The notes under the pieces: model-generated
Seen by the model: the letters and a program-made list of their open reading frames with translations, nothing else
The model's database searches: none
What the model was told of the DNA's origin: nothing
Shown here: positions 56,158 to 64,000 of the stretch, piece after piece
Layout: every line of letters begins with the position of its first letter
Position numbering within the stretch: the first letter of the stretch is position 1
Assembly: GCF_014645135.1 (NCBI RefSeq)
Contig: NZ_BMLH01000001.1
Coordinates: 124,001-188,000 of the forward strand
Source of the DNA: Rheinheimera tangshanensis
GTDB taxonomy: Bacteria > Pseudomonadota > Gammaproteobacteria > Enterobacterales > Alteromonadaceae
Length of the DNA: 64,000 nt
Reading direction: 5' to 3'
Translations under genes and position numbers: made by a program

Positions 56158-57744
56158 ATGAAACCATCAGGCATGGCTTTGGCTCTGTACACTAACTTTC
56201 TAGGACAGGCGCCGAACTGGTACAAACTAAGTATCATCGCTTTTCTTTTTATTAACCCCATTTTGTTTTTACAAAACCCTTACATAGCAGGGTGGGCTTT
56301 GGTGGTGGAATTTATTTTCACCCTGGCGATGGCACTAAAATGTTATCCGTTGCAGCCGGGCGGTTTATTGGTCCTACAAGCTATTGCGATGGGCATGACC
56401 AGCACCACGAAAGTGATGCACGAAATTGAAGTGAATATTGAGGTGATTTTACTGCTGGTCTTTATGGTCGCAGGCATTCACTTTGTCAAAGACTTGCTGT
56501 TGTTTGTCTTTACCAAGCTGTTGATCCGGGTTCGTTCAAAAACTAATTTGTCGCTAGCTTTTGTCTGTATGGCCGCGTTTTTATCGGCTTTTTTAGATGC
56601 GTTAACCGTAGTGGCCGTGATTATTGCCGTCGGTATAGGCTTTTATGCGATTTACCACAAAATATCCTCAGGAAAAAAATTCCCCGACCCACATAACCAC
56701 AATGAAGATACAGAGGTGGCAGAATTATCTCGCGCTGATTTAGATGCATTTCGTGGTTTTTTACGTAACTTACTGATGCATGCTGGTGTGGGCACAGCTC
56801 TTGGCGGTGTATCTACTATGGTCGGTGAGCCACAAAATCTGATCATTGCCGAAGCTGTAGGCTGGGGCTTTGGTGAGTTTGCTTTGCGTATGGCCGCCGT
56901 AAGTGTCCCGGTGCTGGTCGCAGGTTTACTGACGACTATAGTGTTAGAAAAATTCCGTTTATTCGATTTTGGTGTTCGCCTGCCTGTTGCTGTACAGGAT
57001 GTATTGATTGCTTATGATAATTATCAGACCGAACGTATGACGGCCTCTGACATTAGTAAATTATGGGTGCAAGGCCTTATCGCTGTACTGCTGATTATAT
57101 GTTTAAGTCTGCATTTGGCCTCAGTCGGCTTAATAGGTTTGATGGTGATTATTCTGGCCACGACTTTCTGTGGTGTCACAGATGAACATGCGATTGGTAA
57201 AGCCTTTCAGGAAGCCTTGCCTTTTACCTCCTTGCTGGTCGTATTTTTTGCGGTCGTGGCGGTGATCATTGATCAACATCTATTTAAGCCTGTAATTGAT
57301 TTTGTCTTGACCTTTGATGGTCAACAGCAAACAGCAGTGTTGTTTCTTGCGAATGGCTTGTTGTCTATGGTTAGTGACAACGTCTTTGTGGGGACCGTCT
57401 ATATCAACGAGGTAAAAGCTGCATGGCAAGCTGGCAATATCACTCGTGAGCAGTTTGAGATATTAGCTATTGCTATCAATGCCGGAACTAACTTACCCAG
57501 TGTTGCTACACCTAATGGTCAGGCTGCGTTTTTATTCCTGCTGACCAGTGCTTTAGCGCCACTTATTCGTTTATCTTATATGAAAATGGTTTGGATGGCT
57601 GTGCCTTATACGATAGTTCTGGCTATCGTAGGTTTACTGAGCACCACCTTCCTGCTGCCTGAAGTCACGCACTGGCTTTATGCTGCAGGCTGGATCCACC
57701 ATTATGATGCAGCCGCCGCAGCAGCTGCAGCGACAGGACACTAA
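56158..57744 (+). CDS. nhaB: Na+/H+ antiporter NhaB
   Basis: A 528-residue inner-membrane antiporter of about 12 helices. The conserved [10 protein letters not shown] at the start, F-V-K-D-L-L near residue 110 and [10 protein letters not shown] are typical, as is [17 protein letters not shown] near 450. It expels Na+ at neutral to alkaline pH. The last residues are an unusual alanine run. Confidence 0.96.
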   Translation: MKPSGMALALYTNFLGQAPNWYKLSIIAFLFINPILFLQNPYIAGWALVVEFIFTLAMALKCYPLQPGGLLVLQAIAMGMTSTTKVMHEIEVNIEVILLLVFMVAGIHFVKDLLLFVFTKLLIRVRSKTNLSLAFVCMAAFLSAFLDALTVVAVIIAVGIGFYAIYHKISSGKKFPDPHNHNEDTEVAELSRADLDAFRGFLRNLLMHAGVGTALGGVSTMVGEPQNLIIAEAVGWGFGEFALRMAAVSVPVLVAGLLTTIVLEKFRLFDFGVRLPVAVQDVLIAYDNYQTERMTASDISKLWVQGLIAVLLIICLSLHLASVGLIGLMVIILATTFCGVTDEHAIGKAFQEALPFTSLLVVFFAVVAVIIDQHLFKPVIDFVLTFDGQQQTAVLFLANGLLSMVSDNVFVGTVYINEVKAAWQAGNITREQFEILAIAINAGTNLPSVATPNGQAAFLFLLTSALAPLIRLSYMKMVWMAVPYTIVLAIVGLLSTTFLLPEVTHWLYAAGWIHHYDAAAAAAAATGH

Positions 57745-57750
57745 GTTGTT

Positions 57751-57788
57751 ACGGATCAGGGGGCTATCCCTCTGATCCGTTGTTTTTC
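57751..57788 (+). terminator. nhaB terminator
   Basis: ACGGATCAG and CTGATCCGT with an extra GGG/CCC pairing inside, then TTGTTTTTCCC. Good intrinsic terminator. Confidence 0.85.
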
Positions 57789-57972
57789 CCTCTTCAGCTT
57801 GTCATAGGTCAGAACGTCTGGACAGCCTTTATCCATACAGGTATAAAGTACGGCATGTAAGATTTTTGGGGTATTTCACCCTCTGTCTGGCGCAATAGAA
57901 TGTGCTGCTTGGCATACTGCTCAGGTTGTTTTGTGTTGGAGCTGACTGAGCCTGCAAAGAGGACGCAAATAC

Positions 57973-60771
57973 ATGATTGAACTTCTGTTTCTGGTTTTAC
58001 TTCCCTTGATTGGTTCAGTAGTGCCAGTGCTGACAAAAAGCTGGTCGCGTAGTTATAGTGCTTTGGCTACAGCGATACTACCCGCAGCAGCTTTAGCCGT
58101 TGTTCTGCAGCTTGCACCTGCCATTTTTTCCGGTGAAACCTTATTCTACCAAATGCCGTGGGTCGAAGCCTTGGGGTTGTCACTAAGCTTTAGGCTGGAT
58201 GGCTTATCTCTGCTGTTCGCACTACTGATCTTGTGTATTGGTTTATTGGTGATCTTATACGCCCGATATTATCTGGCTGTCACAGATTCGATGGCACGTT
58301 TTTACGGTTTTTTGATGCTGTTTATGACCGCCATGCTGGGGATCGTTTTATCGAATAACTTATTACAGCTTTGGCTATTTTGGGAGCTGACCAGTATCAG
58401 TTCTTTTTTACTGATCAGTTTCTGGTGGCATAGAGCAGACGCGCGAAGCGGTGCCCGTATGGCATTAACTATCACAGGTTTTGGTGGTTTAGCTTTACTG
58501 GCTGGCATTTTGCTTATTGGTCAAGTGTTGGGTAGTTTTGAGCTGGATGTACTGTTATCTAAAGCTGACGTACTGCAACAGCATAGCCTCTATCCGGTGA
58601 TTCTTATTCTGGTGTTGTTGGGAGCTTTTACTAAATCAGCTCAATTCCCGTTTCATTTCTGGTTACCCAATGCGATGTCTGCACCGACTCCGGTCAGTGC
58701 TTATTTACATTCTGCCACTATGGTTAAAGCAGGTATTTTTTTGCTGGCGCGAATGTATCCGTTGTTAGCTGGCTCAGATTTATGGTTTCTGTTAGTGACG
58801 ATCACCGGCATGACCACTTTATTAGTTGGTGCTTACCTGGCGTTATTTCAACATGATTTGAAGGGGCTGCTGGCTTATTCGACCATTAGTCATTTGGGGT
58901 TAATTACCTTGCTACTTGGCTTAGATACCGATCTGGCCACAGTGGCGGCAATTTTTCATATTATTAATCACGCTATTTTTAAAGCCTCGTTGTTTATGGC
59001 CGCTGGTATTATTGACCATGAGTCCGGCTCGCGGGATATGCGAAAACTCAATGGTCTCTGGCAATTTATGCCTGTCACTGCCACGCTTGCGATGGTAGCT
59101 TCTGCGTCTATGGCTGGGGTGCCTTTACTCAATGGTTTTTTATCCAAAGAGATGTTTTTCGCTGAAACTTTACACCAGGATGTATTAGGGGCTTTGTCGT
59201 GGTTAATTCCGGTACTGGCGACAGTGGCCGCTACTTTATCCGTCGCTTACTCGGCCCGCTTCATTCATGACGTATTTTTTAATGGTCAGCCGAAGGGCTT
59301 ACCCCGCACTCCGCATGAACCGCCTCGTTATATGCGGGTGCCGGTCGAAATACTGGTTGCGCTTTGTATTCTGGTTGGCTTGGCTCCTCAATACATAGTT
59401 GGGGATTTACTGGCCGTAGCCTCAAGTGCCGCGCTGGGCGGGCCTTTACCACAATACAGTTTGTCTATTTGGCATGGTGTGAATTTGCCACTGCTGATGA
59501 GTGTAATGGCGATGACCTTAGGTATTTTGTTGTACTCGAATCGCAAGCACTTATTTCGTTTCCAGGCCGAGTTGCCAGAGCTGAATCCTCTGCAGTTGTT
59601 TGAACAAAAAATAAAAGCTTTATTGAACAATGCGCAACGTTGGCATCAAAGGTTTGAGTCGGCTGAATTACAACGCTACTTGTTGTGGATGTTTTTGATT
59701 GTAGTGGTGCTGCTGATTTGGCCATTGCAACAAATGGGTCAGTTTACCCGACATACTGCTATGTTGCCGATAGACGCTTTAATGCTGGCCGCCATGTTGG
59801 TGGCGATTATCGCCGCTTTTGCTACTGTGTTATGTCAACGTCAGCGATTATTAGCGCTGGTGATGATTTCTATCGTAGGGTTGGTGGTGACACTGATTTT
59901 TGTGCGTTTTTCCGCGCCGGATTTAGCACTGACTCAGTTGTCTGTTGAGGTGGTGACCATAGTGCTATTGATGTTGGCGCTATTTTTTCTACCACATAAA
60001 ATCAGCAGGGCATCCAATGCGGGTAGACTTATTCGCGATGGTGCTATTGCCTCTGTCTGTGGTGTAGTGATTGGCAGTTTGAGTTACGCCATGATGCTGG
60101 AACCGCAGCAGCGGATCTCTGATTTTTTTCTCATCAATGCTAAAACGGGCGGCGGTGGATATAACGTTGTTAATGTGATTCTGGTTGATTTCCGTGGTTT
60201 TGATACTTTGGGCGAGATTACGGTATTAGGTATAGCCGCTTTAGGTATTTTTAAATTATTAACCCGTTTGCCTTTGTTTAAACCCAGTTCAGATGCAGAG
60301 GGGCGACAATGGGCGCTGGATAAACACCCTATGCTGCTGGCTGTAGTGTCGCAGGCTTTATTGCCTTTAGCACTGTTGGTATCGGTGTATATCTTTTTCC
60401 GTGGCCATAACTTACCTGGTGGTGGCTTTGTAGCAGGTTTAATTACAGCTATCGCTATTATTCTGCAGTATGTAGCTCAAGGCGTGGATTGGGTCAAACA
60501 GCGACTGACGCTGGAATACCACAGACTGGTAGCAGCTGGCGTATTGATTTCATCTCTGACAGGCGCCGCCAGTTGGCTGTTTGAGCGACCTTTTTTAACC
60601 TCCTGGTTTGATTACTTCCAGCTACCGCTTTTAGGCGAAATTGAGCTGGCCAGCGCTATAGCTTTTGATTTGGGAGTGTATCTGACGGTAGTAGGGTCTA
60701 CGCTGATGATTTTGGCCAATCTGGGTAAAATGACCACAGACCACAGACCTGTGCATGAGGGGCAAAACTAA
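57973..60771 (+). CDS. mrpA: Mrp antiporter subunit A fused to subunit B
   Basis: A 932-residue multi-helix protein, the main proton/sodium-translocating subunit of the Mrp complex, related to NuoL. Landmarks: [12 protein letters not shown] near 135, [21 protein letters not shown] near 220. The last 150 residues ([18 protein letters not shown]) are the MnhB domain, so subunits A and B are fused. First gene of the operon; ATG overlap with the next. Confidence 0.96.
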   Translation: MIELLFLVLLPLIGSVVPVLTKSWSRSYSALATAILPAAALAVVLQLAPAIFSGETLFYQMPWVEALGLSLSFRLDGLSLLFALLILCIGLLVILYARYYLAVTDSMARFYGFLMLFMTAMLGIVLSNNLLQLWLFWELTSISSFLLISFWWHRADARSGARMALTITGFGGLALLAGILLIGQVLGSFELDVLLSKADVLQQHSLYPVILILVLLGAFTKSAQFPFHFWLPNAMSAPTPVSAYLHSATMVKAGIFLLARMYPLLAGSDLWFLLVTITGMTTLLVGAYLALFQHDLKGLLAYSTISHLGLITLLLGLDTDLATVAAIFHIINHAIFKASLFMAAGIIDHESGSRDMRKLNGLWQFMPVTATLAMVASASMAGVPLLNGFLSKEMFFAETLHQDVLGALSWLIPVLATVAATLSVAYSARFIHDVFFNGQPKGLPRTPHEPPRYMRVPVEILVALCILVGLAPQYIVGDLLAVASSAALGGPLPQYSLSIWHGVNLPLLMSVMAMTLGILLYSNRKHLFRFQAELPELNPLQLFEQKIKALLNNAQRWHQRFESAELQRYLLWMFLIVVVLLIWPLQQMGQFTRHTAMLPIDALMLAAMLVAIIAAFATVLCQRQRLLALVMISIVGLVVTLIFVRFSAPDLALTQLSVEVVTIVLLMLALFFLPHKISRASNAGRLIRDGAIASVCGVVIGSLSYAMMLEPQQRISDFFLINAKTGGGGYNVVNVILVDFRGFDTLGEITVLGIAALGIFKLLTRLPLFKPSSDAEGRQWALDKHPMLLAVVSQALLPLALLVSVYIFFRGHNLPGGGFVAGLITAIAIILQYVAQGVDWVKQRLTLEYHRLVAAGVLISSLTGAASWLFERPFLTSWFDYFQLPLLGEIELASAIAFDLGVYLTVVGSTLMILANLGKMTTDHRPVHEGQN

Positions 60772-61127
60772 TGGAATTACTGGTTGCAATCATCATAGGG
60801 GTTTTAACCTGCAGTGCCGTCTTTCTGATTTTACGGGCCAGAACCTTCGCCGTGATGCTGGGGCTGACTATGTTGTCTTACGCCGTCAATTTATTCATTT
60901 TTGCCAGTGGTGGTTTAAAGATGGGAGCTGGCGCTGTGCTTAAAGCGACAGAAGACTATGCTGACCCTTTGCCTCAAGCCTTGGTATTAACCGCCATCGT
61001 CATTGGTTTTGCGATGACGGCTTTTCTGGTGGTGTTGTCTATCCGCGCCCGCGCTGATTTAGGTAATGATCATGTCGACGGTAAATTGCCGGTAGCGAAA
61101 AATACCCGACAGGGGGCTTCGTCATGA
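60771..61127 (+). CDS. mrpC: Mrp antiporter subunit C
   Basis: A 118-residue NuoK-like protein with three helices and D-P-L-P-Q-A-L-V-L-T-A-I-V-I, the family signature. Start overlaps the A stop by one base and its stop overlaps the D start. Confidence 0.95.
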   Translation: MELLVAIIIGVLTCSAVFLILRARTFAVMLGLTMLSYAVNLFIFASGGLKMGAGAVLKATEDYADPLPQALVLTAIVIGFAMTAFLVVLSIRARADLGNDHVDGKLPVAKNTRQGASS

Positions 61128-62614
61128 ACCATTTGATTATCCTGCCTATTCTCTGGCCTTTGTTAGTGGCTCTGCTGACGATGCTGCCGCCTTTTGATCA
61201 GAACTTGTTACTACGCCGCTGCTTAAGTGTCGGAGGTTCTGCAGTGTTGGTGTTGCTAAGTGTGCTGTTGGTGCTGCAGAGCTCAGATACCCCAGCCCAA
61301 CTTTATCAACTGGGTAACTGGCCAGCACCTTTTGGGATCAGTTTGTTATTAGATCAGGTCAGCAGTTTAATGTTGTGCCTGACCTCTGTGTTAGCTTTAG
61401 CCGCCAGTTTATATGCCAGCAGTGGTGAAGACGAAAACGGCCCTTTTTTCCATGCCTTATTACATTTCCAGGTGATGGGTATTAATGGCGCCTTTTTAAC
61501 TGCTGACTTATTTAACTTGTTTGTGTTTTTTGAAGTGCTGTTAATTGCCTCGTACTCTTTGCTGATCCACGGCGGTGGTAAAGCTAAAACCAAAGCCGCA
61601 GTGCATTATGTGATTCTAAATCTGGTTGGTTCTGCGATGTTCTTGTTTGCCCTTGCACTGATTTATGGTGCGTCAGGCACTTTGAATATGCTGGATTTAG
61701 GCACCAAGGTTGCGACTTTGTCAGACACGCAACTTCAATTATTACAGGCCGCTGTCGCACTACTGCTGGTGGTGTTTGGCTTAAAAGCGGCAGTGATGCC
61801 TTTACATTTTTGGTTAGGCAATGCCTATTCTTCCGCATCCCCTGCAGTGGCTGCTTTATTCGCTATTATGACCAAAGTGGGTATTTATAGCTTATTGCGG
61901 GTTTTTGCTATGGTGTTGCAGGATGCAGGTTTTGTCGCTGACTGGGTGTTCCCTGTCCTGTGGTGGACCGGCTTATTGACCATAGTGATGGGAGTGCTCG
62001 GCGTGTTAGCCAGTGAAGACTTGCGTAAAATGGCGAGCTATCTGGTGATAGTTTCTGTAGGCTCTTTGGTGGCTATTTTGTCTTTAGGCACAGCGGAGGC
62101 TATACAGGCGCTGTTGTATTACCTGGTGCACTCAACTCTGGCGACCGCGGCTTTGTTTTTATTGGCAGACTTAATTGCGAACCAGCGTGGCAAAGCTGGA
62201 GACCGGCTGGTCAACGGGCGCAAGATGGCTCAGCCTGTGTTATTAGGCACAGCCTTTATAGTGGTCGCGCTCAGTGTAGTAGGCATGCCGCCATTTTCAG
62301 GTTTTATCGGTAAGCTATTACTACTGCAGGCTGTACCTCAAGGCAGCACCATGTTGTGGTATTGGTCCTTTTTATTAGGTAGCAGTCTGATGTTGCTGAT
62401 CGCACTGAGCAGAGCAGGAAGCATCTTATTTTGGCAGGTGTCTGGCTCAGATGTTGAAGCTCGTCTGGCGGGGCGTCGTCGTGCCAGTGCGTTGCTGTTG
62501 CTGGTGATTGCAAGCCCGTTATTAAGCCTGTTTGCCGGACCATTAACGGCCTGGTGTCAGGCCGCAGCAGCTCAACTACAGCAAATTGCTACTCTTAGTC
62601 CGGGAGCCTTCTGA
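61124..62614 (+). CDS. mrpD: Mrp antiporter subunit D
   Basis: A 496-residue NuoN-like ion-translocating subunit of about 14 helices: F-V-F-F-E-V-L-L-I-A-S-Y near 132, P-L-H-F-W-L-G-N-A-Y near 226, S-E-D-L-R-K-M-A-S-Y near 305. ATGA overlap with C. Confidence 0.96.
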   Translation: MNHLIILPILWPLLVALLTMLPPFDQNLLLRRCLSVGGSAVLVLLSVLLVLQSSDTPAQLYQLGNWPAPFGISLLLDQVSSLMLCLTSVLALAASLYASSGEDENGPFFHALLHFQVMGINGAFLTADLFNLFVFFEVLLIASYSLLIHGGGKAKTKAAVHYVILNLVGSAMFLFALALIYGASGTLNMLDLGTKVATLSDTQLQLLQAAVALLLVVFGLKAAVMPLHFWLGNAYSSASPAVAALFAIMTKVGIYSLLRVFAMVLQDAGFVADWVFPVLWWTGLLTIVMGVLGVLASEDLRKMASYLVIVSVGSLVAILSLGTAEAIQALLYYLVHSTLATAALFLLADLIANQRGKAGDRLVNGRKMAQPVLLGTAFIVVALSVVGMPPFSGFIGKLLLLQAVPQGSTMLWYWSFLLGSSLMLLIALSRAGSILFWQVSGSDVEARLAGRRRASALLLLVIASPLLSLFAGPLTAWCQAAAAQLQQIATLSPGAF

Positions 62615-63123
62615 TGTTGTCTTTGAAGAACTGGTGGCCAACCCCTGTCCGAAGCTTGTTTTTATTTCTGGTCTGGTTATTACTAAATAACAGTGTGGCT
62701 TTGATCCATCTGTTTTTTGGTCTATTACTGGCCTGGCTGATCCCATTGCTTATCCATAAATTTCGCCTGATCCAACCCGGTATCAAAAAGCCTGGCGCAG
62801 CTATGGCTTATGGTCTGATGGTAATGTGGGACATTGTTATCGCTAACCTGCAGGTGATTCGTCTTGTACTTGGTCCTAATAAAAAGCTAAGACCTGCTTT
62901 TGTCACAGTACCACTGGATTTAACCGACCATCTGGCTATTACCATACTAGCGAGCACTGTATCTTTAACACCAGGCACTGTCAGTGCAGATGTGTTGCCA
63001 CTGAATGCAGAAGGTGCAGAGCCGCGTTTTCTGCTGCTGCATGTGCTGGATTTAGCCGATGAAGCAGAGCTGATTGAACAGGTGAAGCAACGTTATGAAG
63101 CGCCATTAAAGGAGATATTTTAA
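62614..63123 (+). CDS. mrpE: Mrp antiporter subunit E
   Basis: A 169-residue membrane protein with two or three N-terminal helices and the E-type domain S-L-T-P-G-T-V-S-A-D. TGATG overlap with D. Confidence 0.94.
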   Translation: MLSLKNWWPTPVRSLFLFLVWLLLNNSVALIHLFFGLLLAWLIPLLIHKFRLIQPGIKKPGAAMAYGLMVMWDIVIANLQVIRLVLGPNKKLRPAFVTVPLDLTDHLAITILASTVSLTPGTVSADVLPLNAEGAEPRFLLLHVLDLADEAELIEQVKQRYEAPLKEIF

Positions 63124-63392
63124 TGCTGACTTTAATACTTCAAGGCTGTTTTGTGGTGGTCGGTTTGGCTTTGCTGCTGAATTTATATGCTGCTATTCGC
63201 GGACCTTCAGTGGTGGATCGTTTGTTGGCACTGGATACTATGTATATCAACAGTATAGCGCTGCTGCTGTTGTACGGAATTTATCTTGGCACCAGCTTAA
63301 ACTTTGAAGTGGCGCTACTGATCGCCATGCTGGGTTTTGTCAGCACTGTCGCTGTGTGTAAGTTTTTATTGCGCGGCGATATCATTGAATAG
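63123..63392 (+). CDS. mrpF: Mrp antiporter subunit F
   Basis: An 89-residue three-helix protein with R-G-P-S-V-V-D-R-L-L-A-L-D-T, the family signature. TAATG overlap with E. Confidence 0.94.
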   Translation: MLTLILQGCFVVVGLALLLNLYAAIRGPSVVDRLLALDTMYINSIALLLLYGIYLGTSLNFEVALLIAMLGFVSTVAVCKFLLRGDIIE

Positions 63393-63402
63393 GAAGTAAC
63401 AG

Positions 63403-63735
63403 ATGAGCATGACTGAATGGTTGGTAGCCATCCTGGCTGTGGCGGGGTCATTGTTTGTATTGATGGGCTCAGTCGCTCTGGTCAAACTACCGGATTTTTA
63501 TACTCGTTTGCACGGGCCAACTAAAGCCACCACCTTAGGTTTAGGTGCTTTAGTTCTGGCTTCTATGGCTTATTTTAACTTCGTCAAAGGCGAGTTGAGT
63601 ATGCAGCAATTATTGATAGCGCTGTTTCTGTTTATTACAGCCCCTATTACCGCTCATATGCTAATTAAAGCGGCATTGCATTTAAAACTGGCTAGTGCAA
63701 AACAAACATCAGGCCGAGAAAACGCTGAGCTGTAA
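63403..63735 (+). CDS. mrpG: Mrp antiporter subunit G
   Basis: A 110-residue three-helix protein with L-P-D-F-Y-T-R-L-H-G-P-T-K-A-T-T-L-G near residue 30 and F-L-F-I-T-A-P-I-T-A-H. Last gene of the operon. Confidence 0.94.
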   Translation: MSMTEWLVAILAVAGSLFVLMGSVALVKLPDFYTRLHGPTKATTLGLGALVLASMAYFNFVKGELSMQQLLIALFLFITAPITAHMLIKAALHLKLASAKQTSGRENAEL

Positions 63736-63754
63736 CAGCAGCTGCAATTTGGTA

Positions 63755-64000
63755 TTAGTTTTCTTCGTCAAAACCGTTTTCAATCAAAGCCACCACAGCA
63801 CTCAGTGCTTCTTGCGCCTGAGCGCCTTCGGTACAGACTTCCAGAGTTTTACCCTTGCTGCTCGCCAGCATCAATAGCGCCAGAACACTGCTGGCATCTG
63901 CAACCTGGCCTTCCTGCTGTAACTCAATTTTGGCATCAAACTGACGACATAACTGTACCAGTTTGGACGCGGCTCTGGCATGCAAACCTAATTGATTGAC
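63755..64000 (-). CDS. ptsO: HPr-like phosphocarrier NPr (5' partial)
   Basis: 82 codons in frame, running off the right edge. V-N-Q-L-G-L-H-A-R-A-A-S-K contains the phosphorylated histidine, and D-A-S-S-V-L-A-L-L-M-L-A-S-S-K-G is the second HPr helix. The sequence looks like the nitrogen-PTS NPr rather than sugar HPr. Convergent with mrpG. Confidence 0.85.
   Translation of the reverse strand, partial: VNQLGLHARAASKLVQLCRQFDAKIELQQEGQVADASSVLALLMLASSKGKTLEVCTEGAQAQEALSAVVALIENGFDEEN

Noticed and set aside
1-64000. CRISPR array, rRNA or tRNA genes
   Set aside because: No regularly spaced repeats and no rRNA or tRNA-like sequence were recognised; the island uses yicC and not a tRNA as target.

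Overview
The window is chromosomal DNA of a gammaproteobacterium. The conserved order yicC / rph-pyrE-dgkA / slmA / dut-coaBC / radC-rpmB-rpmG / mutM is typical of the class. TonB-dependent receptors, a GH94 phosphorylase locus, PnuT-type thiamin salvage and an Mrp antiporter suggest an aquatic, polysaccharide-using genus such as Rheinheimera or a relative. That genus assignment is inference; there is no rRNA or tRNA gene here to test it.

Region 1 (1-10.4 kb) is a sugar-acid utilisation locus. A TonB receptor (5' end outside the window) is followed, after a strong terminator, by a convergent LacI/GntR-type repressor and a divergent operon: gluconokinase, GPH-family symporter, GH94 phosphorylase and Gfo/Idh/MocA oxidoreductase. 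The gluconokinase next to the phosphorylase suggests an aldobionate such as cellobionate as substrate, split to glucose-1-phosphate and gluconate, with gluconate then phosphorylated. A secreted TPR protein closes the region.

Region 2 (10392-38025) is a 27.6-kb genomic island inserted into the 3' end of yicC. A 15-bp direct repeat that encodes the last four codons and stop of yicC lies at both ends, arm-type repeats (ACYCACCA) lie just inside both ends, and a P4-type integrase sits at the right edge. The left part carries an AbiE-like toxin-antitoxin pair, an uncharacterised protein with a possible ribbon-helix-helix C-terminus, an inovirus Gp2/YfjJ-like protein, a short tyrosine recombinase, a RadC-like JAMM protein and an AlpA regulator. 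The centre (17.3-35.4 kb) is a large plus-strand cluster: NdpA-like nucleoid protein, a two-helix membrane protein, a small winged-helix-like protein, HsdM and HsdS without HsdR, an uncharacterised helical protein, a 1428-residue P-loop ATPase, two uncharacterised proteins, a NurA-like protein, a HerA-like ATPase and a Ser/Thr kinase with a TPR-like tail. The genes from hsdS onward overlap or lie a few bases apart. In content (methyltransferase, nuclease, ATPase, kinase) this resembles the published methylation-associated defence system (MADS) family and may be a divergent version of it. A protein with proteasome/HslV-like N-terminal features follows, then the integrase.

Region 3 (38-46.4 kb) is the conserved housekeeping block. 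A 235-bp MITE-like element with 20-bp terminal inverted repeats sits between slmA and dut, and a highly structured intergenic stretch follows rpmG.

Region 4 (46.4-64 kb) holds a POTRA/beta-barrel outer-membrane protein, a DUF432-MscS pair, mgtE, a TPP-riboswitch-controlled thiamin salvage operon (TonB receptor, YkoF-like protein, PnuT, kinase), nhaB, a six-gene mrp/mnh antiporter operon with A and B fused, and the edge of ptsO.
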